Assembly: GCF_028583425.1 (NCBI RefSeq)
Contig: NC_072807.1
Coordinates: 29,393,001-29,457,000, forward strand
DNA from: Eublepharis macularius
Taxonomy: Eukaryota; Chordata; Lepidosauria; Squamata; Eublepharidae
Direction: 5' to 3'
DNA: 64,000 nucleotides
The position numbers and the translations under genes were made by a program. Of the stretch, positions 22,910 through 33,979 are shown one piece after another; the first letter of the stretch is position 1, and each line of letters begins with the position of its first letter. The notes beneath the pieces were generated by a model that was given only the letters and a program-made list of their open reading frames with translations, made no database searches and was not told where the DNA came from.

Positions 22910-25235
22910 AACTTTTAACTGAGGGGCATTTAATAGCTATGGGATACCAAAACTGCTTTGTATTTTTCATTATTTCTTCTATTTATTTCCATTAGCCAAA
23001 ACAAATAAGCTTTGGAGTGTGTTCAGCCTACTAGCATTCCAATGAGTCTTTGAGTATGGAATTCCTTCACAGCTGGTTTCAATGAGAGGAAGTTAGCTAA
23101 TAAAACAAAACTTGGGTTCTGTTGCTGTAATCTTTACCAATTACTGATGTTAACGATTCCCAGGCAAAAGCTGACCTGGAGAGGTGCAAAGATCTGATGA
23201 CCCTCAAATGATAGTTTGGGGCTACCTATAGATTTGTCTTTATGTGATGCTCTCTGTCTCTCTCTCTCTCTGTCTTTTGGAGAATGTTAGTAAGCTTATT
23301 CCGTAGGACAAGGGGCATCTTCCTAAATTAAATTTCCTCTCTCCTGATTCCAAGCAAAGTTGTTCTGCTATTTCTATTCTTTCTAGTTTGCATACATGCA
23401 TTTGATTTCCAAAACTAGGTATTGGCTTAAAGCAGAATTAGAAGAACAAGTATGCCTACCCGAAAGATTATCTTTGTGAGAAAGATCATGCATTGAATGA
23501 AAATCATTCTAGAAGTCCTCACAAATGGCTCCTAGTTCCTCTGCCTGCATCTGTTCTCCTATTGTGGGAAGAGAGAGTTGGTGATGTTTTGAATAAATTA
23601 ATAGAAACATGCAGATAGACTGGCAAAATCCAGATTTCAGGAGATGGCTAAAAGAGAGTGAGACAGCAGAGGTTTGTGTGTTGTTGGATGCCTTGAAAAC
23701 CAACCTGGTACATAAAATGAGCACCAGTGAGTCAATATGTTAGTAGGCTAAGACTATATGATGGAGTTCTCAAATTCTTTCCTCTGCATATATTTTTAAC
23801 ACAAAGTAGGTTGGCGTAGGATGTGTAAAGAAGGGCAGGGGGGAAAGATCCCTCACTGCTGCTCTTCAACTCAATATCTCCCCCCACCCCATGATTTTTC
23901 ACCTATGGGAGAAGGAGAACATTCAAATATGTCGTGTCTTTCAGCCCATGGGTGAAAAACCAGTCTGGGGGAAAGGATTTTGAGTTAAGAAAAGGTCTGG
24001 AAGAGAAAGGTTAACAGTACAGTGCTTTGGTTTCAATGGGCTTAGACTGATGTTAACTCTGCGTAGGATTGCACTGTAAATAGCTCCTCTTTGGGCTCCC
24101 TTCTTTAGTTCAGGAAGAGTTTGCTCCAGGCTGATCAGGGCTTTTATTTATTTATTTTTAATGCAGAGTGGGGAAATCATGACGTTCCATGTCCTTAAAG
24201 GAAAATCTACAGTGCCCTGCTAAGCACAGGTACTGCCTTCTAAGCCCATTGTCTTCCATGGAGGTAGACGGGAGATAACTCCCCTGAGGATTGTTGTGCT
24301 ATTAATGAAAGAGAAGCACGGAGGGCACTTCCTGCCCCTTAATGCATTTTGAAAATGAGCTTTTTTTTATTATTGCTACAAAATAAACTTTTGGAACAGC
24401 AGGTGGAAGCAATAATGATATTGTAACAGATAACAATTCAATCATGTACAGAGGAAGGGTGTTGGAAAACAGAGGATAGCATTTTTTTTTCCAGTGAGAC
24501 AGAGGAGATGCAGCTGTGTAGGTCTCTATCGATCCCTTTCTAGTGAGCAGGCATGCTTCCGGTTCTTCTTTTGATGGCTATTATGGACTAATGGCACTGC
24601 TATTCTCCACTGGGGGAAAAAACGCTATTGGAACAAATAAAGGTACAACGTGAAATCACCGTCTATTGAGGAAGTTATTCTTTATGATTACTCAAAAGGT
24701 CTTTCTTTTCTGAAAAGGTAACAAAGTTGGCACAGTCGCCTATGCTTGCGAGAGCATTAAAAAGTTATCGCCACAGAATTAGCATCACCAGACAGAACAT
24801 CCTGCCAATCTTCATTTTGCCGTATTCTTCTTCTCTCAAAAGGAAGAAAAAAAAAGACAGCGCCATTCCGGCGATTAGTTATTTATTGTGCCAAGCTTCT
24901 GAACAGCATGTCTTGTACCACACTTCACAGATCTGTGTTATGGAAATAATAGCCATTTAGCTCCCAGTAATTGGCATAATTAAAAAAAAGGGAAAAGTGG
25001 TCATTGGTTGCCAACAGGATGGGCCGGGGGGGGGGGCCGAAAACGTACACGTTATACTCCCTTCTCTTTGATTCTGCAGGCCTGACCACATGGGCGGTAC
25101 AGCTCTGAGAAATGGGAACAGAACAATAGCATTTGGCATTTGTGTAAGGATTTCTACATGTTTAGAACATATGTATACTGGCACATATACAACCATGCAG
25201 TTCCCCCAAAGGAACCTTTCCCTTTGCAGAAGAGG
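22910..25235. other. Mostly unique flanking DNA
   Basis: Apart from small repeat pieces at about 24037-24080, no repeats or exons were recognised. 24590-24960 is repeat-free. Confidence 0.4.
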
Positions 25236-25250
25236 AGAATGTGATTTTTG

Positions 25251-25778
25251 TATTGTCGAAGGCTTTCACGGCCGGAGAACGATGGTTGTTGGGGGTTTTC
25301 CGGGCTGTATTGCCGTGGTCTTGGCATTGTAGTTCCTGACGTTTCGCCAGCAGCTGTGGCTGGCATCTTCAGAGGTGTAGCACCAAAAGACAGAGATCTC
25401 TCAGTGTCACAGTGTGGAAAAGATGTAGGTCATTTGTATCTACTCAGGAGGGGTGGGGTTGAGCTGAGTCATTCTGTAAGAGTTTCCCAGGGTGTGGAAT
25501 GCTAATGGCGGGAGGCTTCACTGTACCTCCTCAGGATACAGTGAAGCCTCCCGCCATTAGCATTCCACACCCTGGGAAACTCTTACAGAATGACTCAGCT
25601 CAACCCCACCCCTCCTGAGTAGATACAAATGACCTACATCTTTTCCACACTGTGACACTGAGAGATCTCTGTCTTTTGGTGCTACACCTCTGAAGATGCC
25701 AGCCACAGCTGCTGGCGAAACGTCAGGAACTACAATGCCAAGACCACGGCAATACAGCCCGGAAAACCCCCAACAACC
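25251..25778 (-). mobile_element. Penelope-like hairpin element, family 1 (528 bp, 13-bp target duplication)
   Basis: A near-perfect inverted repeat with two arms of about 240-260 bp meeting near 25512. It is bracketed by the identical 13-mer AATGTGATTTTTG at 25238-25250 and 25779-25791, so the whole hairpin inserted as one unit. Read on the minus strand it ends in a terminus ...CTTCGACAATA. The right-hand arm stops at ...CAACAACC and lacks the last ~33 nt of the other arm. Both arms carry a hammerhead-like core (see findings). Assignment to PLEs rests on the hairpin geometry, the variable-length target duplications and the ribozyme-like motif. No reverse transcriptase or GIY-YIG domain is present in this copy. 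Confidence 0.7.
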
Positions 25779-25823
25779 AATGTGATTTTTGTCATTCCCC
25801 CTCCCACTGCAACCCCGCCCCTC

Positions 25824-25848
25824 CACACACACACACACACACACACAT
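25824..25848 (+). repeat. (CA)n microsatellite
   Basis: A CA tract just downstream of the family 1 PLE hairpin. Other CA tracts are at 32743-32768 and 62843-62864. Confidence 0.9.
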
Positions 25849-26217
25849 ACACACTTGGGTGGTACTGTCACAGACCTCCAGGCACAACATTTCAGGGAGA
25901 CACAGAGGGAAACGGAAGCAGGAAAGTCTCACAGAGAAGTAGATGGCTGGAAACACAACAATATTGTTATATGCTTCTTACTTCCTCAATGAGTGTGACA
26001 TGACTAACGAACAGATTTTTTTCCCCTTTGGAGTAGAGGGCACTGGAGTCTTTGGGTAAAATCTGCTTTGTTTACAAGTGTACAAATAGGGTTCCGGTGG
26101 AGACAAAGAGGCATGCCTACAGGGAAAAGATCTGCCACCTAACATCAGATCTCCAAAGCGAGAAACCTTCACATTCACCCAACATAGAGAAGTCTCTGCC
26201 TGCTTCTCTGTCTGTTT

Positions 26218-26221
<4 letters not shown>

Positions 26222-26265
<44 letters not shown>
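26222..26265 (+). repeat. (CT)n microsatellite
   Basis: About 21 uninterrupted CT units, followed by short (CTCA)n and (CA)n tracts. Confidence 0.95.
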
Positions 26266-26268
<3 letters not shown>

Positions 26269-26387
26269 ACTCACACACACACACCCCTGCTCCCTTCCCT
26301 CAGGTTGGAAAAGCCTCTTTGTTCAACTTCTGAACAAAAGCCATCAGGAAATAATCTAACAACTGGAAACCCCAGATCAACATTCTG

Positions 26388-26545
26388 AATCCCCTTGAAG
26401 CCGGCTGGGGTCAGTCACGGCTTCTCTGAGCTCTCTCAGCCCCACCCACCTCACAGGGTGTTTTGTTGTGGGGATAATAATGGCTGGGCATTAAGTTGTC
26501 CTGAAGGGTGGTATATAAATCGAATGTTGTTATTATGTTGTTTGT
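26388..26545 (+). mobile_element. Sauria-type SINE, 5' truncated
   Basis: Begins at CTTGAAGCCGGCTGG and runs through the GGTGGTATATAAATCGAATG tail. The tRNA head is missing. Confidence 0.75.
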
Positions 26546-26593
26546 AATTGGCTTTGTCTTAAACACTTTCAGCTCCCATTGAAATGGGCTGAG

Positions 26594-26703
26594 GGCCAAG
26601 CTACAAGTGACGAATGACACTTGCCTGGCAAGTGAACAGGGAGGAATACACGTGAGCCTGTTCACTTGCCAGGCAAGTGTCATTCGTCATTTGTAGCTTG
26701 GCC
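26594..26703. mobile_element. Foldback MITE, AGCCAAGCTACAAGTGACG family, copy 3
   Basis: A nearly perfect 110-bp palindrome (GGCCAAGCTACAAGTGACG ... TTTGTAGCTTGGCC) flanked on both sides by the direct pentamer CTGAG (26589-26593 and 26704-26708). Confidence 0.75.
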
Positions 26704-27122
26704 CTGAGCTTCCTTTCTGTGTCATTTTTAGCAGTGTTTTTTTTAAGTTGTTGTGTCATACTTTAGAACATTTGTGGGAAATGTTAACACTAAGAGAGGC
26801 ACAGGGCAGCTCTGTCCAGGGTACACAGAGAGCTATGTTGTCATATTTGTAGGGAATGTTCCAAACAGCAGCACAGTCAAAGGCAACACTCCTAAATGCA
26901 TGTATGATTCATCTTGGCACAATCCTTAGGAGTGTCCACTGGATTTAAATAGAGGCAGGAACACAACAAATCCCGAGAGAGACAGAGACAGAGACAGAGA
27001 CAGAGAGGTCATTGGGTCTTGACCTTACAATGCTTAGAATGCAGGGTGAATCTCTCCAGCTGCGTTTACAACCTCTTTGCTTCATCATGGCACAAAATAA
27101 AAGTAATGACTATGAACTGATC

Positions 27123-27193
27123 AGAAGGAAGGAAGGAAGGAAGGAAGGAAGGAAGGAGGGAAAAAGGGAAGGAAGGGAGGAAGGAAGGAAGGA
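27123..27193 (+). repeat. (GGAA)n microsatellite
   Basis: GGAA units with a few GGGA/AAAG interruptions. A (GAGACA)n tract lies at 26974-27008. Confidence 0.9.
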
Positions 27194-27209
27194 GCCAATG
27201 AAGAAGAGC

Positions 27210-29160
27210 AAGTAAAGATCTCTACTCCCATTGCATTTAGAGTAGGAGAAACATCCACCATTCTGTCACATTTACTTATTTGACATTTACTTATTAAATT
27301 TGACCTTCCTCCATGGAGCTCTGGGTAGTGGTCCGCCTTCCACGATTTCATCCTCAAAATGTCCTTGTGAGAAAGATTAGGTTGAGATAGAGTGACTGGC
27401 CCAATGAACTTCATGACTTAAGATTTGGTAGTAGGTGAAGTGAAAGATCTCTACTGGTTGAATTCAGTATAAGGCTGTTTCATGTGTGTACATTGGCTAG
27501 CCCTAGTGATTTCATTGGGGCAGCCGCTGCCATTAATTCCCTCTATCCAGGAGCCTCACAATAACCCCTTAGGGAATGGGAGTTTATTTATCTCATATAT
27601 TCATTTCGTCAGGGAGGGAGAAAAACCCTTTTATCCCACTTTTCTATTTGTAGAATAGTTGAGGCAGCTTGCAAAACAAATTTACAACCAAAGCAGCCGT
27701 CGAAAAGACAGGACAAGGCCTAGCTGCCTATTTAAAACAATAACCTGCATATCATCAATGCTAGCAAAACACACACCCATACAACAATCACACAGAACGA
27801 GAAGCCCAAAGCAACTGTAAACAGTTCAAAAGCAGTCAAAACAGACATATTATGGGCTGGGTCCTCCTGATTAAGTTTTTCAATGCCAGAAGGGAGCTTT
27901 CCTGCCTCCCTCCTTTAAAGGCCAGCCCGCTGGTTTCCCCAAAATGCCTCTCCTGGGTGAATAGGGGCCCCTGAGCAATGTGTTGCAGCAGGAATCAAGA
28001 ATCAACGGAAATTGCCAATTTAATCTGGATGCAAATCGATACATATTAGGCATTACATTCTGTATGTATTCCATGTACCTGGCCCATGGTTATAATTTAT
28101 ACATCACATTACTAAAAACGTACACATTAGAAAACGGATCTACAAAACAGGGGGAAGCCAAGAGACCTGACACCACTGGAAAAAAAATACATAAATGGAT
28201 ATAAAAACCAATGAACAGAGCAAATCAATGGGCTTAGACTAGAGTAACTCTTTTTAGGATTGCACTGGAAATAGGAAACGGAGGCTCCATTCCTCCAAGA
28301 CGGATGAGGCGGAGAGAATGCACAAGTCTGGTTCTCTTTGAGCAAAAAAAAAAAGAAGAGAGACATTGAAAAGTAATTTGTTACCTGGCTCTACAAACAT
28401 CAGCGCCCCCTGGTGCCATCTTTTTTCAGTGGCCTCTTTCCATTCCTAGAGCTCAGTCCCATCCAGAGAGTTTTTCCATTGCCAAGCAGACTTTGGAAAG
28501 AAAAGAAGGGTTTTGTTTTAAAAGCAAAGCATGAGGGCAAATTTGATCATCTTTGCACTTTGATCAGCCCATAATGCTGAGCAACCAAATAACCAAAAGA
28601 TACTTATATAGCAATCATTACATTTGTGTTTCACCAAACTTTTAAAACAGAAAAATTTACAGCCCTTATAAAAGATGTTGGGACAACGTAACAGAGAATT
28701 AATGACCCTCCCTCATCTTATCTGAATGAACGGGCATAGAAATCTTCCAAATAAATAAATAGCACTTTGTGCAAGTTTCTTGAAGAAGCAGCATAAAAAA
28801 TTTCCAAATAAATAGTTAATTTTCCAGATCGGATTAGTTTTAAAAAAACAACGCTCTAAGGAACGGAGTGTGTTCAGTTTGGGACTTATTTAGTTAATAT
28901 CCAAATGCACATTGATTCTCTATAACAATCCAAATTCGTCCCATCACATCAGACCAGAAGAGAGGCCAGACATCTTCACAACATATTCTGACATAATACT
29001 GAAGTCTAAGTTAGAAATAATATGAGGAATCTTAATCAGCAATAACCTCATAAAAGTATCACCAGGAGGATCCAGTGGTTCCATGTGAGACGGAGATCTA
29101 TTCTATATCCTGAAGTCTTGTCCTATTTGCCATGCTTCTGGCCTGGTTAGAGTCTATTGA
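27210..29160. other. Non-coding flanking DNA, minor repeat tails
   Basis: 27590-27850 resembles an old SINE/LINE tail (TTATCCCACTTTTCTATTTG...CAAAACAAATTTACAACC). The rest is unassigned. Confidence 0.4.
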
Positions 29161-29170
29161 TGGGTCCCAG

Positions 29171-29386
29171 CGGGGCTTTTTTTCAGCAGGAACGTGGTGG
29201 AACGGAGTTCCGGAACCTCTAGAAAATGATCACATGGCTGGTGACCCCACCCCCTCATCTCCAGACAGAGGGGAGTTTAGATTGCCCTCCGAGTCGATCA
29301 GGGAGCGGGGCCACCAGCCATGTGACCATTTTCGCCGAGGGCAACCCACTGAGTTCCACCACCTCTTTTCCCAGAAAAAAGCCCTG
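29171..29386. mobile_element. hAT-type MITE (CAGGGCTTTTTTTC family)
   Basis: Ends CGGGGCTTTTTTTC and AAAAAAGCCCTG, with a perfect 8-bp duplication GGTCCCAG (29163-29170 and 29387-29394). It is a 216-bp inverted-repeat element without an ORF. Confidence 0.8.
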
Positions 29387-29964
29387 GGTCCCAGTTTGAT
29401 AATGTCTGCCAATTATGGAATTATTTATTAATATAAGCCACCTGGAGAGGGAGAAGAAAATACAAGCAGAGGCAGAGCCCTTCCCATGAACTGCTTTTCA
29501 CCTGCATAATATTTGTTTTGCTAATTTTACATTCGTAATCTATCTTTGCATTATGCAGATGGCAGACGTGTATTTTAAATGGAATATGGGTCTCCAACTG
29601 CCTCTATTTTTAACCATATTGATTTTCTTGTCGAAAATATGAATGTAAGCTATTCGGATTCCTCTACTGCAAACATGACATCCCATCTATTACCTCAGCA
29701 CACAACTTCTATCAGGCTTCACTCCAAGGCATAATTTATTTTTGATGCGTGAAAATCAATGTTGCTGGTTTTACTTAAAGGGGCAATCTCATACGTTTTC
29801 TGGGAGGCTTGCTGAAAAATGAGCTTTAGAAAGAAGAAGTCGGGCATCACATCTCACTGGTAAATTGGAGGTCTGTGGAGCATCAATCACTGAAATAATC
29901 ATCCACTTGAATGAGTTCTTGGTATTTTTATTGCTTGTGGACTTTAGCCTTGCTCTTTAACAAG

Positions 29965-30070
29965 TAACACAAAGGTATCCGAAGAAGTGAGCTGTGACTC
30001 ATGAAAGCTCCTACCCTGCCACAAATGTTGTTAGTCTTATAGGTGCTACTGGACTCTTGCTATTTTCTAC
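29965..30070 (+). repeat. Family 2 PLE-like fragment, single arm
   Basis: Shows the GAAGAAGTGAGCTGTGACTC ... GGTGCTACTGGACTCTTGC sequence of the 32.8-kb hairpin but only one arm. The hammerhead-like core is decayed (CCGAAGA, stem II broken). Confidence 0.55.
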
Positions 30071-30079
30071 TCTGTGGAT

Positions 30080-32090
30080 TGACAAAGAGACACTTTCAGG
30101 TTTAAATGCTTACAACTGAATATCTTTTTCACATTTGCAGAGATGCTCTGGGTCTGAGATACCTTTGATGAGAGGTCTATTATATGCCATTTATAGGCAC
30201 CTCTCAGCCTCCCATTGTGGCCCTTTGGTATCAAAGTCAGAAATAACATGTATGAGCCAGTTCAGCAAGTGCGATGCCCAGTAGTTAGTCACAGGTAGGG
30301 CTGCCAGGTGCGACTGTAATACCTTAATACAGCTGGCCTGGTGACTTGTTAGGATTGCCAATCTCTAGGTGTGGCCTGAACAGCTCCCTGAACAAGTGAT
30401 CTCCAGATGACATAGTCGAATTCCCCTGGAAAAAACGGCTTTATAGAATTTTGCTATTTGCATACTTGTTAAGGGCATGGGGAGCATACGCTAGACTCCT
30501 GAATCTACTGTACTGTGTATTTTCCTGCTGACTCATAAGCATATTTGAATGACCTCAGAAAAGGCAAGGTGGCTTCTCCTGTCGGGACTTACCCAGCTCC
30601 CGAATGGAAGAAATAAGCTCACACCATTGTGTCTGGCATCAAATGAAGACAGCGTGCTGTGAAAATCTTCTACGTTTGCAGTCAACCGTGTAGGCCCACA
30701 CTGCAGACAAGTAGAATCGGCAACATGTGAAAGCCCATAATCAGCACCAGTAAACAATACTGAACCCTTGGCCACCAGCACCGGCAGGCAACCCAGGAAA
30801 GCACGCACTGGGCACACGTCCAGTGGAATGCGATGATGTCACTTCCTGAAGTGATGTTATGATGCCAGCCGCAGGCATGCCTCTACGCTTTGCTGGGGCC
30901 AATTTTGGCCCCAAACAGGCTGACTTTGCCCCACGCAAACTACGGGAACACACTTGTGGCTGGCGTGATGATGTCACTTCCCAGAAGTGATGTCATAGCA
31001 CAAGCCCAGGAGCACATGCATGCTTTGTGTGCACGTGGGAAAAAATCTCCCAGCAGGACCAAGGTAAGTGCCAGGTTCCCCCACCTCCTACTGGGAGGAT
31101 ATAGGGACTTAGCAACCCTAGGGACAGCGATTCTTGGGCAGAGGATCTTAAGACATCAGAGTTCCAGTTAACACAAAGATGTAACTCATATCATGTGGTT
31201 ATATATATAAAAAGCAGGCCATAACAAGATCTTAAAAATTGGCAAAATGCAGGCCCTCTCATTAGAGTCATGAACATTCCAGAATTAATTATCTCCTCCC
31301 TGAAAACGGAGAGGCTGGTTTTTAAAACACAAACTCCCCTAAGAAGTTTGTCTGTTTGTCTGTCTGTCTGTTTGGCTTTTATACCACCTCTCCCTCGAAT
31401 GAGGCCCGAAGTGGTTTACAACAATTATGACCTTTGACCCACAGCTAAAAAGTACCTGCTGAATGCATACTTCGTCAACCCACATTCCAAAAGCAATATC
31501 CTTGGCTCATACAAGACTGGGTTCAGAAAGTTCTTGCCTCTGTCTCCTTCAGCATTTAAATTTTACTAATGCAATAGAGCACAGCCTTCCATCTTCACAT
31601 CCTATAATTGAAAACTGAGAACACTAAGTCCTGAGATACAAATTTTAAGAGAGACATAAAGGAGAAATGGGTTCTCCCTATATTTGAAATCACACACGCT
31701 CAATTCTTCTTCAACAAGAGCATATCTCTAAGGATTCAAGGACAAGAAACATTTCAGAAGGAGTGCCAGATTGTAGAGAGTGAAAAACCAAACCAAACAG
31801 GCCAATCTACATTGGAGTTCGATGGTTGCAACCACAGTTGTGTCTTCTGACCTTAGCAAGCAGTTGCTGGGAGCTCCAATATGAATTAGTGGTGCTGGCG
31901 GTGGGGGTGGGGGTTAACTCTCCCCTTCCCAATGATATTGCCTTTACCAGAAATGGGCCCCATAGATGTTTAATGCTTCAGTAGGGGGGAAAGACAGGGA
32001 AAGTTTCAAGGGGGGGAAATGTTGTTTTGGAGATGTCAACCTTCTCTTCCCCAGTGCCCGGGGCCTGATATCAGGGGTTCTTTCCTGTGG
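30080..32090. other. Non-coding flanking DNA rich in degraded inverted repeats
   Basis: 30296-31125 has MITE-like text with repeated GATGTCACTTCC..GAAGTGATGTCAT words. The rest is unassigned. No exon was found up to the aromatase promoter. Confidence 0.4.
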
Positions 32091-32098
32091 CTACTCCT

Positions 32099-32314
32099 TA
32101 GGGTATGGTTGCCAACCTCCTGATGGGGTCTGGAGATCTCCTGGAATTACAACTAATCTCCATACTACAGAGATCAATTCCCCCAGAGAAAATGGCCGCT
32201 TTGGAGGGTAGACTCTATGGCATTCCATTCCTGCTAAGTTTCCTTCCCTCCCCAGACTCCAGTCTCCGCACCCCAAATCTTCATGATTTCCCTAACCCAG
32301 AGTGGGCAACCCTA
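32099..32314. repeat. Inverted-repeat MITE-like element (GGTTGCCAACCTCC)
   Basis: Left end TAGGGTATGGTTGCCAACCTC and right end GGGCAACCCTA are partial inverted complements. Similar text recurs at about 50388-50768 (TAGGGTTGCCAA ... GGTTGGCAAACC). Confidence 0.5.
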
Positions 32315-32808
32315 CCTTGGAGACAAAAGTCACAACTGAAGTATCAATATGGGGTCTCCATCATCATGTAGTTAGTCCTCACATTTAGCACCAAATGGGT
32401 TTATGGCAGTGATGAGATCTGAATCAGGGACTTTCAAAATCACTGCTCATTCAAGTGGCCATTATAACACAGTGGCACCTTGCTTGTTTTATTGACATAG
32501 TGTTATATAATAACTTGGGATTTTTAATCACAAGCTCTTTCCTTCATTAATGGGCAAACCATTTTCTTTTGCTGGAAAATAGACTTGATGTAGGTTATTG
32601 AAACAACTGAAGGCAGGTTCATTCTTGTCCCCATCAGATATGTTACATATGTTGGTTCCCAAACCATCAAAGCACAGACTTTCTGTTCATCTTTCACTTC
32701 CTAGGAGATCTGTGTCACATGACCCTGAGCAGCACAAACACATGCACACACGCGCACACACACACACAAATATAGAAGATTGCATTAAATAATAATTAGA
32801 TTGCACAG

Positions 32809-33039
32809 TAGAAAAGAGCAAGAATCCAGTAGCACCTATAAGATTAACAAAATTTGTGGAAGGGTATGAGCTTTTGTGAGTCACAGCTCACTTCTTGTGG
32901 TATCTGAAGAAGTGAGCTGTGACTCACGAAAGCTCATACCCTACCACAATTTTTGTTAATCTTCTAGGTGCTACTGGACTCTTGCTCTTTTCTACTGCTA
33001 CAGACAGATGAACATGGCTACCCATCTTGATCTATCTCC
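32809..33039 (+). mobile_element. Penelope-like hairpin element, family 2 (13-bp target duplication)
   Basis: A 231-bp hairpin with arms meeting near 32897, flanked by the perfect 13-mer TTAGATTGCACAG at 32796-32808 and 33040-33052. The right arm (GGTGCTACTGGACTCTTGC...) extends about 45 nt beyond the left arm, which stops at TAGAAAAGAGC. The right arm contains an intact hammerhead-like core at 32899-32940. The copy lies about 0.9 kb upstream of the aromatase TATA box. Confidence 0.7.
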
Positions 33040-33071
33040 TTAGATTGCACAGGTTTAGTAATTGAATTATG

Positions 33072-33263
33072 TGGTGGTGGAGAGTGCTGTCAAGTCATAG
33101 CTGACTTATGGTGACCCCTGCTGGAGTTTTCAAGGCAAAAGATGTGATTTGCATAGTCTGCCTATGCAACACCAGTTTTCCTTGGAGGTCTCCCATGCAA
33201 TTACTAACCAAGGCTGACCCAAGAGCTGAGGAGATTGGGCTCACCTGGGCTATCCAAGTCAAG
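33072..33263 (-). mobile_element. 5S-rRNA-derived SINE close to the aromatase promoter
   Basis: GGTGGTGGAGAGTGCTGTCAAG ... CAATTACTAACCAAGGCTGA ... TATCCAAGTCAAGG. About 0.5 kb upstream of the CRE-like site. Confidence 0.8.
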
Positions 33264-33843
33264 GCAAATTGTTCAGCCAATAATCATTATTCATTAAAGC
33301 TTTGTGTATCCGTTGAGTAAACAAAGTCTAGAATGGCTTATCAGTGCTAAGATGTTAGTAGGAGGTCTCATTCTTACACAATATTCCAAGCTAATGTATC
33401 ACTTTTTATATCTTTTTTCTGCATCTATGTTATGCTTTACTCATTCCGATGTGCTAATCTCTTGGATGTTGTCAACTTCTCTACATTTAAAACAAATTCA
33501 TGCTTTCTGCGATACTTAGAAGAAGATTCAAGTAGTGAATAACATCGTTCCTCATCCAGAAGGATGCTCCAACCCGGCTTGGAAACCCTGCTGAGAAATC
33601 CACCTGATTTATCGTAGCAATCCAAGGACGTTCGCAAATCCTAGCTGCAGATGTTGGGTAGTAATATGTGAATGAAAGGCTTTGCGGGAGCCCTCCACAC
33701 ACAGAAAAGAGTTTTAATTTTGTTGGCTTTGATTAGAAAGTTGGTACCAAGCCAGGGGTCCACGTCACCATTGGCTACTCAAGGGTAGCCGGAGATAATA
33801 GCTCCATGGGCTTCAGTTGTCCTAACAGCAACCTGAGCTTGTA

Positions 33844-33852
33844 CCAAGGTCA
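33844..33852 (+). promoter_or_regulatory. NR5A1/SF-1 binding half-site
   Basis: CCAAGGTCA is an exact monomeric NR5A (SF-1/LRH-1) site, about 100 bp upstream of the TATA box. It is followed by AAAAATGCT, as in the human PII element that I recall. It is the likely determinant of gonadal expression. Confidence 0.85.
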
Positions 33853-33949
33853 AAAATGCTTTGCTATTGCAGGGCACAAAGTGTATCTTCCTAGCTCCTT
33901 GTTTTGACTTGAGGCTTTGGCTGTCTTGTCTAAAAACAACCGGGCTTGT

Positions 33950-33956
33950 TATAAAA
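33950..33956 (+). promoter_or_regulatory. TATA box of the proximal aromatase promoter
   Basis: TATAAAA lies 166-172 bp upstream of the initiator ATG and is followed by CA. Its position relative to the NR5A and CRE-like sites fits a focused TATA promoter with a start near 33980. Confidence 0.75.
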
Positions 33957-33979
33957 CAAAGCTAATAAGAGAAGAGGCT

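Noticed and set aside
25251..25778. Assembly artefact (false inverted join) as the explanation for the hairpin
   Set aside because: A perfect 13-bp duplication brackets it, the arms are of unequal length at the outer end, and an independent copy with the same arm end-point exists at 57953-58071.
1..33700. Exons of GLDN or other neighbours expected upstream of CYP19A1
   Set aside because: I found no stretch on either strand that I could assign to a neighbouring gene. Distances may simply exceed the window.
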